NCBI RefSeq assembly: GCF_009905375.1
Contig: NC_133649.1
Location: forward strand, 232,103,792-232,167,791
Length of the DNA: 64,000 bases
Direction: 5' to 3'
Source of the DNA: Apium graveolens
Taxonomy: Eukaryota; Streptophyta; Magnoliopsida; Apiales; Apiaceae
In this document: positions 31,724-44,932 of the stretch, piece after piece
Numbering within the stretch: the first letter of the stretch is position 1
Layout: each line of letters starts with the position of its first letter
Program-made: the position numbers and the translations under genes
The notes under the pieces: generated by a model
The model's database searches: none
What the model saw: the letters and a program-made list of their open reading frames with translations, nothing else
Told to the model about the DNA's origin: nothing

Positions 31724-34700
31724 TGCAGGTTATTGGTCACTGAAATAAGAATAGGTGAGAGTAGGATAGAAATGATAGGTCGTACAAGATAGGAAAGTCC
31801 CTAGGCATATTCAGGATAAATTGAGTTGAGTGCGAATTAGGGTTAGCAGATCCGATAAGGAGTTGGTAAGATAGGATTGATGAGAAAGTGTAAGGCGAAT
31901 ATCACAACATCATAGGTATATTGAAACCTCAGATCATACAATAATGAGAAATCGACGGATCGACGGAGACTGGGTATGTTACCCTACTTTTCATGTGGTT
32001 TTGAAAAAAAAAAAAAAAAATGCGATTGATTTTGTGAGCACTTGTGAAAGAGATGCTAGGTGAGTTTTAGTACGAGTTGACTTAGGTATTAGGACGAGTT
32101 ACACGTCGAAGGCAACCAGTGGATGGAAGCTGATAAAGAACTAACGTGCGCGTTTCGAAGGAACCACCGTTGCGAGAAGATTTTTATCACTTATCGGGAG
32201 CTGCATGAGGAATAATATTTACCTTCCTAGATATAGGTAAGATTAGCAAGAAGATGCGACCCTATTCACATACAGAACGTCGAATTGCGTGCGTGGTTGT
32301 AAGCATAACGTCGAGGACGACGACATGAATATGAAAGACAATGGCAGATGTCAGCGTTGGGTCCAAGTTAGGAATAAAATGGCATATAACGGTGACTGAA
32401 GTTTCGTCGGCTAATAAGTGCATGTATAATCCAAGGAATAGTGAAAGAGGTACTGAAGTGAAGAGACCTTTATATGGACATTCTTTTAATTAGACATTTT
32501 ATTGGTAAATCAGGAAGATAGCAAGTAATTTATATAGTAATGACGACCAAATATTTGATTTTTAAAACTTTAAAATTAGATTTCGGAAAAGATTTTCTTC
32601 ATCAACTTTCAGAAGATTTTTGCATGAAATGAGTTTTACAAATGATTTGTCAAACTACTACTTATGTTCTTGTTATTATAAAGAGAAAATGATCCCAAAA
32701 AGAAGAATGGAATTAGACTCAGTGTTGTTATTCAAAGGGCCAAGTAGACCCATCAGCAGGAAGAAGGTTTAAGGTTGCTGTGAAGAATGAAAGTAAACGT
32801 TGTTTAATAAAATCAATAATTGAATCAACGTATTAAAATATTATTTCCCCACTTTATAAGATTAATAAAATTTAACAAGATTCGTGAATCGAACGAATGA
32901 AGGATGATTGAAGGAAATGGCAGAATCTTCCAGATAGTTGGAGAAGAATCGTATTTTTATCGATGAAATTGAGGCATTACGTGATCAATGGGTATTTTAC
33001 ATGACATAGATGAAATTTGAAGCCGTGATTTTAACTTCGGAACAACGCGATTAAGATCAAAGTATTGAAATAGTCGATGTGAAGGCGTTTCCAGGAAGCA
33101 TTTTGAAGCAATGATGTGACTTGAATCGTGAACCTGTGTCCGCACGATCCTGAAGGCATACGTAAGTGAATCGTGGAAGGTAATCGGCATTGATATTCTT
33201 TCTTCTAATACGATAGCATATGTTCTTCTCGAGTTTAAATATGTATGAGTTTTTTTTCTGTTGATAAATCATATGAGGCGGAAACGAAAGAACATTCTTG
33301 TATCCCTCCTAAATTGTTGCTTTTCTCAAATTCTTGATTCCCAATTGAGACAACAGTGTTATGATATGACGCTTTGTCGAAATGACGAAGAGTCGGGTGG
33401 GACGCCACCTAATCATGTGCTGTATGCCATATAGTATGAAAGACTGGCCATCTTAAGTACGAATATGGTTGTCTCATTCTTCACTCATTTTTCTTCTCTC
33501 AATTTTCTGATTTATCATATCTCCCAATTGTTAGTGGCATTGTTATTTCTTATTCAATTTTCAATCAAAATCATATTCACAAACTCTCCTCTTGCGTAGA
33601 GTCTGTTCTCTGACGATTTCAAAAGAAATGAAATAGTATAATACGTGGAATTATACAACGAACCTAGATACGACTGCAATTCGATAAATAATGGACATCT
33701 GCGAGCAAGGAAAATAGATGCACTAGAAAATATGGACGTGGCAAGGACATTAAGTCAGGCAGTGGTTCATGTTACGAGGATCTCATCAGTGACGGAAGTT
33801 CGATGTGAAGCCGTAAGTGGAGATGAAGCAATGGTGACTCGATTGTGAAACTTTTCAAGAAATAATAATCTAACGATTGAGTTTCTACCAGATTGTGATG
33901 GTAATAATGGAGACCATGCGCAGTTATTAAAAGATAAACCGATTAATAATGATCAGAAATAAATTAACAGAATCATGAAATCAAACCTTAAATTCATTAA
34001 GAACAATTCGTAATATTCTAAGAAAGGTATGGTTATATTAATCATTGTGGGTTTCAGATCCAATCCCAATTAAAAAGAGATATGCTATACTAGTTAGATG
34101 CTGATCAAAGGTGAATTGTGGGAATTGATGATTTGGTTGATGGAAGTGGATGTATATGATTGTGGATGACTTGGTTGATTAATGGTGTCGGCTTGAGTCC
34201 GACTGGTAGTCAATGGTATAGGGGAAGTGCTGCCCAAATTTTCAGAAATTACCCTATAGTTAAGAACAAAGAAGTATATGATCATTCTCGTCAGCATTCC
34301 AGAAAATTGCAATCTCAGTTCTTGAGAAAGTTGTTATGACCAAACTGACTTTATGTAATTGGTCTTTGATTCCAGTTAGCTAGTTAGCACTTGGTTTAAG
34401 TGATCATTTAAAGGAGTTGATTGATCCACTTTGCCAACTAATGGTTAGTTAAATGGAAATCGATTCCAATTAGATTGAGTCAAGCTCTAACATAATTTCC
34501 AGATCCGAAATGAAAGATATAGAAATTTGAGAAAAAGTAATGGCGTTACCGTAAATTAAAAAGGCCTAGTTCAATTAGCGTGATGTTATTGTAATCGGGT
34601 GTAAGGTGTGATCCAGAAGAATATTTCAAGACCTGAAGCGGTTGAATAGAAGTTGCTATAGAATAATGGAAAGCTCGCAAATTCAAGCATCCAATGAACG

Positions 34701-36230
34701 ACGGAGATTGATGAAGTCCGCATGTGAACTCAGGAAAAGAGATGAGAATCAATGAAGAGAAGTCAAACACGTGATTTGTGACACGTCAAGTAAGGCTAAG
34801 AAAATAGCTACCGAGGAAATTCGATAATTTTGTTAGTAAAAATTTAAATAGTGTAAATAAAAGCCTTCATTCCAGTGGGAATTCCAGGAATGACCTATTC
34901 AATAATAAACAGAGTAATATTACTAAGAAAAAGAAATTCGTTATGTATGAACAAGATAATGAATAAAGGGATAGGAAAAGTTAGAAATTAAGAGCAGGTT
35001 GATCCGACTTCTGGAATATACTGATACTTATTTTGTTGTTAAATATCAAAGGTGGTATTAATATAGATGATTGGTGTTGACTTCAGTATGGAACGTTGTT
35101 AGCATCAAAGTTCATATTTATATCTAATTTAATATGACAATAAAATTAGTATTAGTACCAGGAGTTCGGTTTTGAATAAAGTTATGGTTCATTCTATTCC
35201 AAATTAATATTCTATTTAAAGAGTAAAGGATTTCACTTGATGAATCTAATTGTTAATATTTAAATGGAATTGAAAAATACTACAAAATGGTGAGTTAAAT
35301 GCGATGGTCGAGATTGCCTTTTTAATTGTTAGTTTTAATATATTCAAAACATTTCGAAGCATTAAACGCCATAAGTTTAGTATATCAAGCGGATACGGAG
35401 TGAAAGTACAAGAAACCAACTAAAGGTTCTCGAATACGATTAAAAACAATTATAGGCCAGATTAACTAAACAGAAGGAGACGCGAGAAGTAAAGTTGAAC
35501 AGTCAGGAAAATAGAAGGTGCATGATCACAAATTGTTAAAATTAGAAAGAAAATCAGATTGGTATAACTCAAGTTAGTCCATCAAGACAATGAGATAGAT
35601 AGAACGGTTATGAATGAGCTGACCCTTTTGTTATAGGCATAACGAGTTCCTAAGATATTTAAATATATATGGCTGAGGAAGGTAATTTAGTTCCCTACGT
35701 ATAAAAAAAAAAAAAAAAAAATGAAGGATGATTCAGGTTATGTGAGTAATTGACAGATTTAATGTCAGTGAAAGACTGCTAAATTGTGATTAAAATAATG
35801 AGACCGAGGAATTATAGGAAAGGTACTTGGGGAATATTATAGTTAACGTCAGAAAGCCAATGCGCCCCAGTTCCCGTGCATCATTTACAAATGAAGAAGA
35901 AGATTACAGGAACGGTTACCTCCAGTGCGATAGGAAGTGATTACAAATTAGATTAACTGAACGAAGAAACATATGAGGACGAGATTCAACACCAAGTAAC
36001 AATTGGAAATGCATGTAGGCACGAGTTACTAGAATTAGAAAGAAAAAGAGAATTAAGATGTGTTATGTTGTTCCTCCTAAGTAGTAAATAGACATGATAA
36101 GTAGAAGTGAGTTGGCTTCACCGTTACCCATACAGCGCATTCATAAGGCATTGATCTGTAGATATTCGGATGGAGTAGGTTAGCTCCAGTATATATAGGA
36201 GATGGAGAGTTGAATTGAGTTATGCAAGCA
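31724..36230 (+). other. C interior, decayed
   Basis: No open frame of note on either strand; stops are dense. Two poly-A runs (about 32005-32021 and 35703-35720) each adjoin ATG. I could not assign gag, protease or RT here, so either these parts are eroded beyond recognition by eye or the interior is mostly non-coding. Confidence 0.55.
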
Positions 36231-36400
36231 ATAAAGAAAATATGATGTTAGCAAGAGGCTATAAAGGAAAGATTGGTATTATACGTTAAGGTTATGAAAA
36301 ATTATGAGGTTGAGAGATTAACCTGAGAAAATGAAAGTTATATATACTTGAAAAATAATAGTATTATTCCTTAGCATGATTCTGAGGACAGAATCCTTTT
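36231..36400 (+). pseudogene. C chromodomain remnant
   Basis: Just before the polypurine tract one frame reads VKVMKNYEVERLT, then a stop, then ENESYI. This matches the end of a Tekay-type chromodomain (compare VKVLWRN ... STWELES in E1), with TGA where the conserved Trp stands. A short remnant only; the rest of the integrase is not recognisable. Confidence 0.55.
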
Positions 36401-36412
36401 AAGGGGGGAAGG
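36401..36412 (+). promoter_or_regulatory. C polypurine tract
   Basis: AAGGGGGGAAGG, directly before the 3' LTR, after the GAATCCTTTT phrase also found before the LTRs of E1 and D. Confidence 0.9.
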
Positions 36413-36413
36413 A

Positions 36414-39400
36414 TGTAACATCTGGGAAATATCGTATAATTATTTATATCAATATATGATTATTATGTGAATATTATATGAATTTTTGGTGAATTATCTG
36501 GTGTTTGATAATAATATTTGGATGTTTGTATGTAATAAAATGTGAGTATGTTAATTTTAATATGTCCAGAATAAAATATAGATAATTAAGGTATTTTTCT
36601 GGTAATTTTTGGAGTATTAGATGATTTTATAATAATTTATGAAATTATTAATTATTTTCTGAATAATTACAAAATTATTTTATAAAGCCGGGAATCGTCC
36701 GACTTCAATCGTTTTTACGTTTTTACAACCCGAAACTCTTCCGAAAACTCCTTCCTAACCTAATCTGGTAATTCCGGACATTTTCCGTGTTTTGACTTTT
36801 TCAATTCGGATTACGGTTTAACCCGTGCGCGGCCCGGCGCAAGATTTTCGATACGATAGTTACTTCGGAAATCAATAAAACCCGTATTTTCGAGAGACGG
36901 GATATTTTTATATTATTCTCGTATATAATATTTTATAAAAAGCTCGGTTTGGATAATTATCCAATTTTGGTATTAAATCGGATCGTTATTGCAGTTACTT
37001 AGCGGCTAAGCAACTAATTTAATGATCCAAAATGATCCAAAACGATCCAGAACGATCCAATATTCCATAAATATAAATAGCCTATTTCTTATTTCGTTTA
37101 TTCCGTTTATTCATTTGCAACCAGTTAAAATACCGAAAATACAGAGAAAACCCGAGGAAACCGATACGTTCCCGGGAATCAAACACACGAACGAAGGCGT
37201 TATCGAACTCCGATTCGGGCGTGCAGCATATCAAAACGAAGCTCTCGGAATCCTCTATCTGAATCAATCATCAGTTTCTTTCCAGAAATCACAGTAATTT
37301 TCTTATTTAATTATTTATATTCGAATTATTTGATAATTAAATTATGAATTTTTGTTCTTGATGTTGTTGATGTGATTTGATGCTTCCATGTTGTAGAGCA
37401 TGTTTTTCTGGTCAATTTGGTATATTATATGTCAAAAATAGAGTTCAATATCATATAGAAATTAAGGTTTGATTTTCTGAAAATTCTTTGAATATGTGTT
37501 CTTGGTGTTCTTGAGAAATTCTGAAAATCAAAGTCAATTTTGAAGGCGTTATTGAACACCAAATCACAAGTATGAATAACCAAAATGAATCACAGACGAT
37601 TCTCTATCATTTTATATCATCAAATCGTTCCAACAGTGGTTAAATTTTAAAATCGATTTTTAGGGTTTATATTCGAATTTTGGGGGTTTATAATTTAGAG
37701 GTTTTTGATTGTTTGTGATGATATGGTTGGATTGCTGATGAAATTTTGAATGAATTAGAGGCTTGAATCGAACCAAACGACGTTGTATCGACCCTGTTTC
37801 GATGTCGCCGGAGTTTGGGGTTGAAGGTCGCCGGTTTTTGCTTGGGTTTGGCCGGAGAAATCGAAGGGAGGATGAACTGTTGTTGCTGGAGTGTTGAGCA
37901 GGTTCGTAGAGACGTTTGGAATCGTTGCAGCTAAGAAGGGATCAAAACGGATGCAGATGGAGGCGTAATTGTGTCGCCGGAAAACTCGCCGGAACCGGCC
38001 ACCGTTGCTGGATTCTGGGCAGCTGGGTTCGTGTTCTTCGCGACCCGGGTTTGACCCGGTTTGCAACCCGGTTTCGACCCGGGTTTGATCCCCTCAACCC
38101 TGAATCCATTTCCAGATTTCTGTTTCTGAATTTTCTATTATTTTATTTATATTTTATTAATTTAAAAATCAGTTTTATTAATTCTAAAAATATAATAAAA
38201 ATTAGATTTAAATTCTGAAAATTATTATTAATAATTTCTAAATTATTTTATTAGTTTAGAAATTCGAAATTAGTTATTAATTTAATTATTTAATTATTTA
38301 TCTAATTATTTATTAGTTATTTAATTAATTAATAATTAGGTAATTAATTAATAAATAAGTAATCGAATAATATGATTAATAATCCGATAATTAGTTAATA
38401 TTACGAGTAACTCGTATTTATGCGAGTAGGGATTCGATAATTAAAATTATTATTCGAGTGATAATTATTCGAAGAATACCGTAATAATTATTCGTATAGT
38501 ATAATTAAATACAGATAATCGATTAAATCGTATAAGTTGTAATAATAATCGTAATAATTCAATAATTATACGAGAAAGGTGAATGACTCGTATTTATACG
38601 AGTGATTAATCGTTGAGTTGGTTCATAATTTGAGTAATTCGTAGTTATTCGATAAATAACGTATCAGTTAATTAAGTTGATTGATTATTTGTAAATAATC
38701 GATCTAATCAAATAAATAACGATGAGTTGTAAATATTTGTAATAAATTGTGATTAATCCTAATAATTAGGGATTAATTATTTTAAATTAATAAATAATTA
38801 TCTATTAATTATTTATTAGTTATTTATTTATTAAGTGATTAATTATTTCAATAATTAATCACATAATTTTCAATAAATCGTAACTTCTTCGTTTTAACTC
38901 CAAAAATTATAAAAAAATTATTTTTGACTTTGATTTTCTTAAATAATTATTTAAAAATATAATTAAGGATTGTTTAATTATAATTAATTATTTATAATTA
39001 ATTATTAATTAATTAAATCTTGTTTAATTCATAATAAATCAACCGTTCGTCCGTTTAATACGAAACGAACGCCTCTAGACTCAGAAAAATATTCTGCTTC
39101 TATTAAAAATATTTTCAAGACCTAAATTCTTTATATTAAAAGGATGTTTGTTTCACGAATCATCCTGAGTCGGTAATTGATTGATAAAATGTTCTTTTTG
39201 ACCCAATTTCAACTCTAAACATATCGAGACCTATCTTTTGACGATTCAACTTATATGTTACGTGAATTACATGATTACGTGTTATCTGGATAATATGATT
39301 ACCTGTCCTATGTGTATGTATTATGCAAATAATGAGTCAGCATGTCTTTTGAATGCTATCTGAATGAGATGTGATTCTTATATATTATTATTATCGGACG

Positions 39401-41100
39401 GGTAGACGATAGGGATAAGTGTATAGACTAGTCAAATATATATTGTCAGTTCATTGAATAGTATTATTTGTGATAAATGCATATAGTATGAGACGTTCAA
39501 AGCCAGATAGAGATGGTAGGAGTGAAGCCTGATTCCGTGTAATACTGAAACAAGTGGATTTGGGATAAAGATAACCTAAGAAGGTAAATGATAAGAAAGG
39601 TCAAGTAGCTCGTCAAGGGTAGTACAGAGGCGACAGGACTGAGTGATATGTCAACTAGTTAAAGATCAGAGGGATTCTCAATTGAGGCAAGTATCTCTAT
39701 CATCACTTATTGTTCAAGTGATATTTATTTTAAATTTTATCATGCAAGTATTGCTTTCCCTATTCTCAGTTTAGAATCGATAAACATATCGCTGAATTAA
39801 ATAATTCTGTTTATGCAAGTATTCCCGAACTTTCTTTTAAATACTGCAAGTATTCCTAACCTTTCTCTTTAAATACTGCAAATATTTATTCGCTCGTATT
39901 CTAAGTTCAGAATAGTTAACTGTTTTATATTTCGCTGCAATTACTCTTATTTATGCAAGTTCCTTTCACTATTATTTCCTTATCATCGATGGCTCTCTTG
40001 AGCAAGTACCCAAAGTGATTTGACATCAAAATACTCCACGGACTGGATGGTTACTATATATATATATATAAGGACCAGTGATGAGCTGGATCCTATGGGC
40101 CGGAGATGGACCGGACCCTTTAGGCCATAGTTGCCTGAGTACTCCTAATGTTGGTTGGGTCTATGCAGTTGGGTATAGATCCGCACTATCTCCTGACTGA
40201 TCAGCAGGTTATAGTGCATATGTTGGTTTCTAGTGTCCAGTCCAATTTATTGTTGTTCGCCATTAATGGCATTCCCTCTTGAAGTAAAATGTGATTATGG
40301 GTTAAAGTTATTCTTTCTTAGCCCTCAGTTTCGGGAAATTACAATGTTTATAATTGAATTTGAGGTTCAGAGTGTTGCTGCAGCATTTGTTGCTCAGTGA
40401 TATTTAGAATCTTGAATGAGTTGGGATTTTCTTAATTATTCAACCCGTCCTTATCAGGCTGGTTTAGCAGGCTAAGTCTATGGAAACTTAGTCGATAATG
40501 ATGGATACTGAATAGTTAGGAATTTCTTGAACGTCGTTTTATGAATAGTTAGTGCATCCATTGCTCAATTATGAGATGATACCAGAAGCTATTTTGAAAA
40601 CACGCGATCTCTAAAAGCTCTGACAAAAATGTCATTATGTCCTTTGTGATTTATAGCAATACAAATCAAATTGATTTAAGCTGATAAAGTATATCCTTTA
40701 AATGATTTCGTGTTTCGCTCTTCAAAATATTTCAGAGAAATTAATGTTTAAAGACTCAAATTATATACTTGCTGGGCATTTTTGGCTCACTCTTGCTTTG
40801 TCAATTCTTATTTCTGCCAGAAACAGATAAGGACTAAAGTGAATAGCTTTGATAGACAGCAGAAGTTAGAGAAGTTTCCGTTGCGAGAGGTTGAAGGTGT
40901 TAGAAGAATGTGACAAGAGAATTAGTTCAAAGGTATATATACTTGTATTATAGTTGAAGTGAGTTATAGAAGGTTAGATTCTTGTTTCATACCATGACCT
41001 GTAAAAGATCCGGACTTAAGGGGTTATTTATTTATTTCTTTACTTTATGTAATAATGGTTTAGTAACACCAAATCTTGACCCCGGATTTGGGGCGTTACA
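36414..41100 (+). repeat. C 3' LTR
   Basis: 4687 bp, the same length as the 5' LTR. While reading I saw two one-base length differences that cancel (near 37436 and 39131) and no clear substitution; I did not align every base. Confidence 0.95.
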
Positions 41101-41105
41101 CTGAT
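41101..41105 (+). repeat. C target-site duplication, right copy
   Basis: CTGAT, matching 27017-27021. Confidence 0.92.
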
Positions 41106-41376
41106 CCCCTTCCTCAGCTTCTTCAGTATCTTCTGATGGAGATTTAGCATTATACCTCTTTGCCCTCATTTCCTTTAGTCTCCTTTCCAATGAAGGAGTT
41201 GCCTTTTTAACAGAGTTTACAGCTCTTTTCCTCTTCAAAGTATCAGAACTTTGAGCTTCAGCATTTACCTGAGGGATTGACCCTTCAGCTTCTATTTCTT
41301 TCTGAAAATTGACATTCTTAGCTTCAACTATCACAGGTTCTGAAGCATGAACCTGTGCTTCAACTTCAAATATAAC
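41105..41376 (-). pseudogene. B env-like ORF, N-terminal fragment upstream of C
   Basis: The upstream piece of the env-like frame, separated from the rest by element C. Glu/Ala-rich with a basic block (LKRKRAVNSVKKATPSLERR, then LKEMRAKRYNAKSPSEDTEE). The frame is open from a stop just before 41376. The first codon is uncertain because no ATG in good position is visible. The C target duplication CTGAT falls in this frame. Confidence 0.65.
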
Positions 41377-41695
41377 TTAGGATATTTCGATTCAAATTCA
41401 ACATTTGTTTGTCAAATCAGAACAAATTATTAGTAACCACAACTTTAATCAAAATATTCATCAAGAAATACAGTTTAAGTGGATAAAGTAAAGATTAATA
41501 GGTTTCAATGATAACATTCACATTCACATAATACGAGATAAACAAAGATTAAATCTTGCCATCAAAAGAAATTTCATTAACATATCCAAAGAGTACATTC
41601 ATGAAATTTATAGATTACATGCAAAAGATTACAAGATAATCCTATTCTAAGATAGTGAACATCAACAGCCTTAGTCTAAGAAGGAAAGCTATCAA
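41377..41695 (-). other. B spacer with 3'-UTR-like character
   Basis: Non-coding sequence between the small ORF and the env-like frame. The minus strand carries TTGTAATCTTTTGCATG and AATGAAATTTC, phrases like those of plant poly(A) regions. This is a resemblance, not proof. Confidence 0.4.
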
Positions 41696-41962
41696 CTAGT
41701 TCCTCCTACTGCTGACAAAAAGCACTGCAAGATGGATGATCCGTTCTTGCTGAAGAAGAGCCTCTCTGCTTTCTTCTTCCAGGCGATTAAGATGGAGTTG
41801 ATAGACCATTTGGAAGAACAAGAGATTCATCTGAATGTCTTGTGGAATCATGCTCCATATCTCAGCAGGAATGACAGTGATGTGCCATTCATGTTCCCAG
41901 TTACCACATCTAAACTCGACATTGAACGTGTCTTAGTTCATGAACATGTTGACAAGAACCAT
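41696..41962 (-). pseudogene. Small extra ORF of unknown function between pol and env-like ORF of B
   Basis: An 88-codon frame on the coding strand of B, from ATG at 41962-41960 to TAG at 41698-41696, with one in-frame TAA at codon 10. After that stop the sequence looks protein-like: Trp-rich (GNWEHEWHITVIPAEIWSM) and then a probable amphipathic helix (FQMVYQLHLNRLEEESREAL). I recognise no family. Upstream lies a TATA-like TTATTTAA and a C/T/A-rich leader, downstream a poly(A)-region-like stretch. It is not part of gag-pol and not the env-like frame. It may be a captured host transcript segment or an uncharacterised accessory ORF. An open frame on the opposite strand (41732-41986) overlaps it and may be its shadow. 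Confidence 0.45.
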
Positions 41963-42054
41963 TTTGATGAAGGAAGAAAATGGTGAAAATGTTCAGAGAG
42001 AGAAAATGATATTGTGTGAGAATAGACGATGATTTGTTTGAGATGAGATGTTGG

Positions 42055-42062
42055 TTAAATAA
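42055..42062 (-). promoter_or_regulatory. Possible internal TATA box of B
   Basis: TTATTTAA on the minus strand, about 93 bp before the ATG of the small ORF, followed by a pyrimidine/A-rich leader (CATCTCATCTCAAACAAATC). A candidate internal promoter only. Confidence 0.35.
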
Positions 42063-43450
42063 CCAAAGGAATATCAAGGGACTAGAGGACTGATTAATAG
42101 TTATGTGGAAAAATAATGATGCCTCGTCTCCCTAGACTAATGTGTAAGAATAAAAGTCAGTAAAAAATGAAAGCAGGAGTTAATGGGCACGAGAAATAAG
42201 TAAAAATTACTGTGCACATGCAGTTTTTTAAGACAAACACATTTACCACTAACCCAAAATGATAATGACTATTTTTATCACACCTAAATATATTCTAATT
42301 AAATATGACTGTTTCGGTTTTTTACCACAAATAAGTCAAGTAAGAATAATGTCACGTAAGCATCAGAGTTTCCATCAGGATTTACATCAGAACTTGATTA
42401 TTATCAGAACGTAATGGTCATTAGAATATGGCTTCTGTACTCAAAAAGTGAATATCTGTTTCTGTAATTTTTTATACAAATACCGACTTGTTTTCTTCAG
42501 AGTTTAATCATCAGAACTTCCATTAGAATATGTCCTCAGAATTTATGCAAATGACACTTAACTATTTGTCAAAAACAACTTAATCACCACAGTAATTTTC
42601 ATCATTCATATGGAGTGAAAGTGTGTGCATTCAGCAGAATATCAGATTAAGATTAAAGTCTGATAAACTTCAGTACATCTTAGAAATAAGGCATAACTAA
42701 GAAAAGTGCTTAAAGTTTGTCCTCAATCATGAAGTCTACTCAAGAAAAATTTTATGCAAGAGTCCACCTCAACTGTTTGTGCTCATTTTATACATCTTTT
42801 GAAATTCCTTGTTACAGTGGCTTCTCAGTGTAAGTGAGTCACAACTGCTTATCAGAATTTATGCTATTATCAGAGTATTCTCCAGTAATCAGAGAATGTG
42901 AAAAGTCACCAAGAAAAATTTATTTGCTTTTCTAATGCATATTACTTAATACCAGCAATGCACTTGGGTCTTCCCTTTCACATATTTACTCTAGATCTCA
43001 AAGGAGTACCTGACTTTTATTTTCTTTTCTTTCCTTTTCTTATCTTTTGATAAGTGAGGCTTATCATTATTTAGTTCATCCTTAAGATTTACTGACATCA
43101 GAATTTGACAGATAAGAAGCAATAATCTAGTTTGTGACTTAGTAATAAGATACACAAAGTAAACTTGACTAAGCTCAATATCAGAATTTGCTTGTGTTAA
43201 TGAGTTTCCACATAAACAACTAATTCAAACATGGGATTTCTAGTATGTTAAAGACTACTAGGTCAGTATCTGGCATAGTTATCCTCATTGGATTGAATAG
43301 TCACAGAACATTCAAAAACACTTATTAGAGTATATAGTTCCACATCAGATAACAATCAGCATGTAATGAATTTTAATTAGAACACAGATTATATGAAAAT
43401 AAAACAATCTGTAAACACTGATCATAAAGTCTAATACATGAGAACAAAAA
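42063..43450 (-). other. B spacer after pol
   Basis: AT-rich non-coding DNA with no gene. It holds many ATCAGAACTT-like motifs on the plus strand (for example about 42360-42410, 42500-42545 and 42857-42895). Confidence 0.6.
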
Positions 43451-44890
43451 CTAAGCAGATTTGGAGAAAGAACCTGAAACCATTCCAAGTTCATTTACCA
43501 GTCTTGTAAAGGTAGCTTCACATAGTGGTTTTATGAAAATATCTGCTAGTTGTTGATCTGTTGGAACAAAATACAATTCCACTGTACCTTCCATCACATG
43601 TTCCCTTATGAAATGGTACCTAATGCTGATGTGCTTTGTCATTGAGAGTTGAACTGGATTACCTGTCATAGCAATAGCACTTTGATTATCTCAGTAAATA
43701 GGTATTTTAGAAAATTCTAACCCATAATCCAGTAACTGATTCTTCATCCAAAGAATCTGTGCACAACAGCTTCCTGCAGCAATATATTCTGCTTCTGCAA
43801 TTGATGTGGAAATTGACTTATGTTTCTTGCTAAACCAAGAAACCAGTCTACCTCCAAGAAATTGGCAACTTCCACTAGTGCTTTTCCTGTCTATTTTGCA
43901 TCCTGCAAAATCTGTATCTGAGTAACCTATTAGCTTAAAATCTGATTCTCTAGGATACCACAATCCTAGATCAGCTGTACCCTTAAGGTACTTAAGAATT
44001 CTTTTCACAGCTATTAAGTGAGGTTCTCTTGGATCAGCCTGAAATCTTGCACAAAGACAGGTAGCATACATGATATCAGGTCTACTTACAGTTAAATAGA
44101 GTAAAGAGCCAATCATACCTCTGTAGTTAGTAATATCTACTGATGAACCAGTATCTTTATCTAACTTGGTTGCAGTGGCCATGGGAGTGGATGCAGTTGA
44201 ACAATCTTGCATTCCAAATTTCTTCAGTAAATTTATGGTGTACTTGGATTGACAAATAAAAATACCTTCTTCATTTTGATTGACTTGAAGTCCCAGAAAA
44301 TAGTTGAATTCTCCCATCATACTCATTTAATATCTTGACTGCATTAGTTTTGCAAACCTTTCACAGAATTTGGCATTTGTAGAACCAAATATGATATCAT
44401 CAACATATATCTGTACCAAAAGTAGGTCCTTTCCACGGTTGAGGTAGAACAGTGTTTTATCAATTGTACCTCTGTGAAATCCACTTTCCGAAAGGAATTG
44501 AGCTAAAGTCTCGTACCATGCTCTAAGAGCTTGCTTAAGGCCATAAAGTGCTTTGTCAAGCCTGTAGACATGATTTGGAAATTTTGAATCTACAAAGCCT
44601 GGAGGTTGTTCAAGATAGACCTCTTCTTCCAATTCTCCATTAAAAAAAGCACTTTTCACATCCATTTAAAAGACTTTAAACTTTTTGTGAGCAGCATAAG
44701 CCAAAAAGATTCTTATAGCTTCCAATCTAGCAACTGGTGTAAATGTTTCATGATAATCAATAACCTCATGTTGAGAGTAGCCTTTAGCAACCAGCCTTGC
44801 TTTATTCCTTAAAATTATACCATCACTGTCAGTTTTATTTCTGAACACCCATTTTGTGCCAACAATGGATCTGTTCTTTGGTCTTAGCAC
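43451..44890 (-). pseudogene. B reverse transcriptase and RNase H, broken
   Basis: Copia RT-RNase H. In order: [14 protein letters not shown] and [12 protein letters not shown], then a stop at 44666-44668 just before [17 protein letters not shown]. Next come [32 protein letters not shown] and the catalytic YVDDIIFGS. Another stop lies at 44327-44329, just before MSMMGEFNYFLGLQV. Then TPMATATKLDKD, RPDIMYATCLCARFQADP and the RNase H start (GYSDTDFAGC, DRKSTSGSCQF, SIAEAEYIAA). A stop near 43691 separates the last segment (TKHISIRYHFIREHV, DIFIKPL). The visible catalytic motifs are kept, so decay is by stops rather than active-site loss. Confidence 0.9.
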
Positions 44891-44932
44891 TAGGGTCCAG
44901 ACTTTATTTTTTTAAAATTCATTTAACTCTTC

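Larger units (their letters stand above)
27022..41100 (+). mobile_element. C: recent non-autonomous Ty3/gypsy element with 4.7 kb LTRs
   Basis: 14079 bp: two LTRs of 4687 bp each and a 4.7 kb interior without long open frames. Primer site, polypurine tract and exact CTGAT duplications show a standard insertion. A chromodomain remnant just before the polypurine tract marks it as a decayed relative of Tekay-type chromoviruses. Near-identical LTRs contrast with the ruined interior, as expected of an element copied by enzymes supplied in trans. The layout resembles the large retrotransposon derivatives (LARDs) described in cereals. Confidence 0.9.

Noticed and set aside
41732..41986. 84-codon plus-strand frame opposite the small ORF of B
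   Set aside because: Opposite to B's transcription. The minus-strand frame has better context, so this is probably its shadow, although I cannot exclude the reverse.
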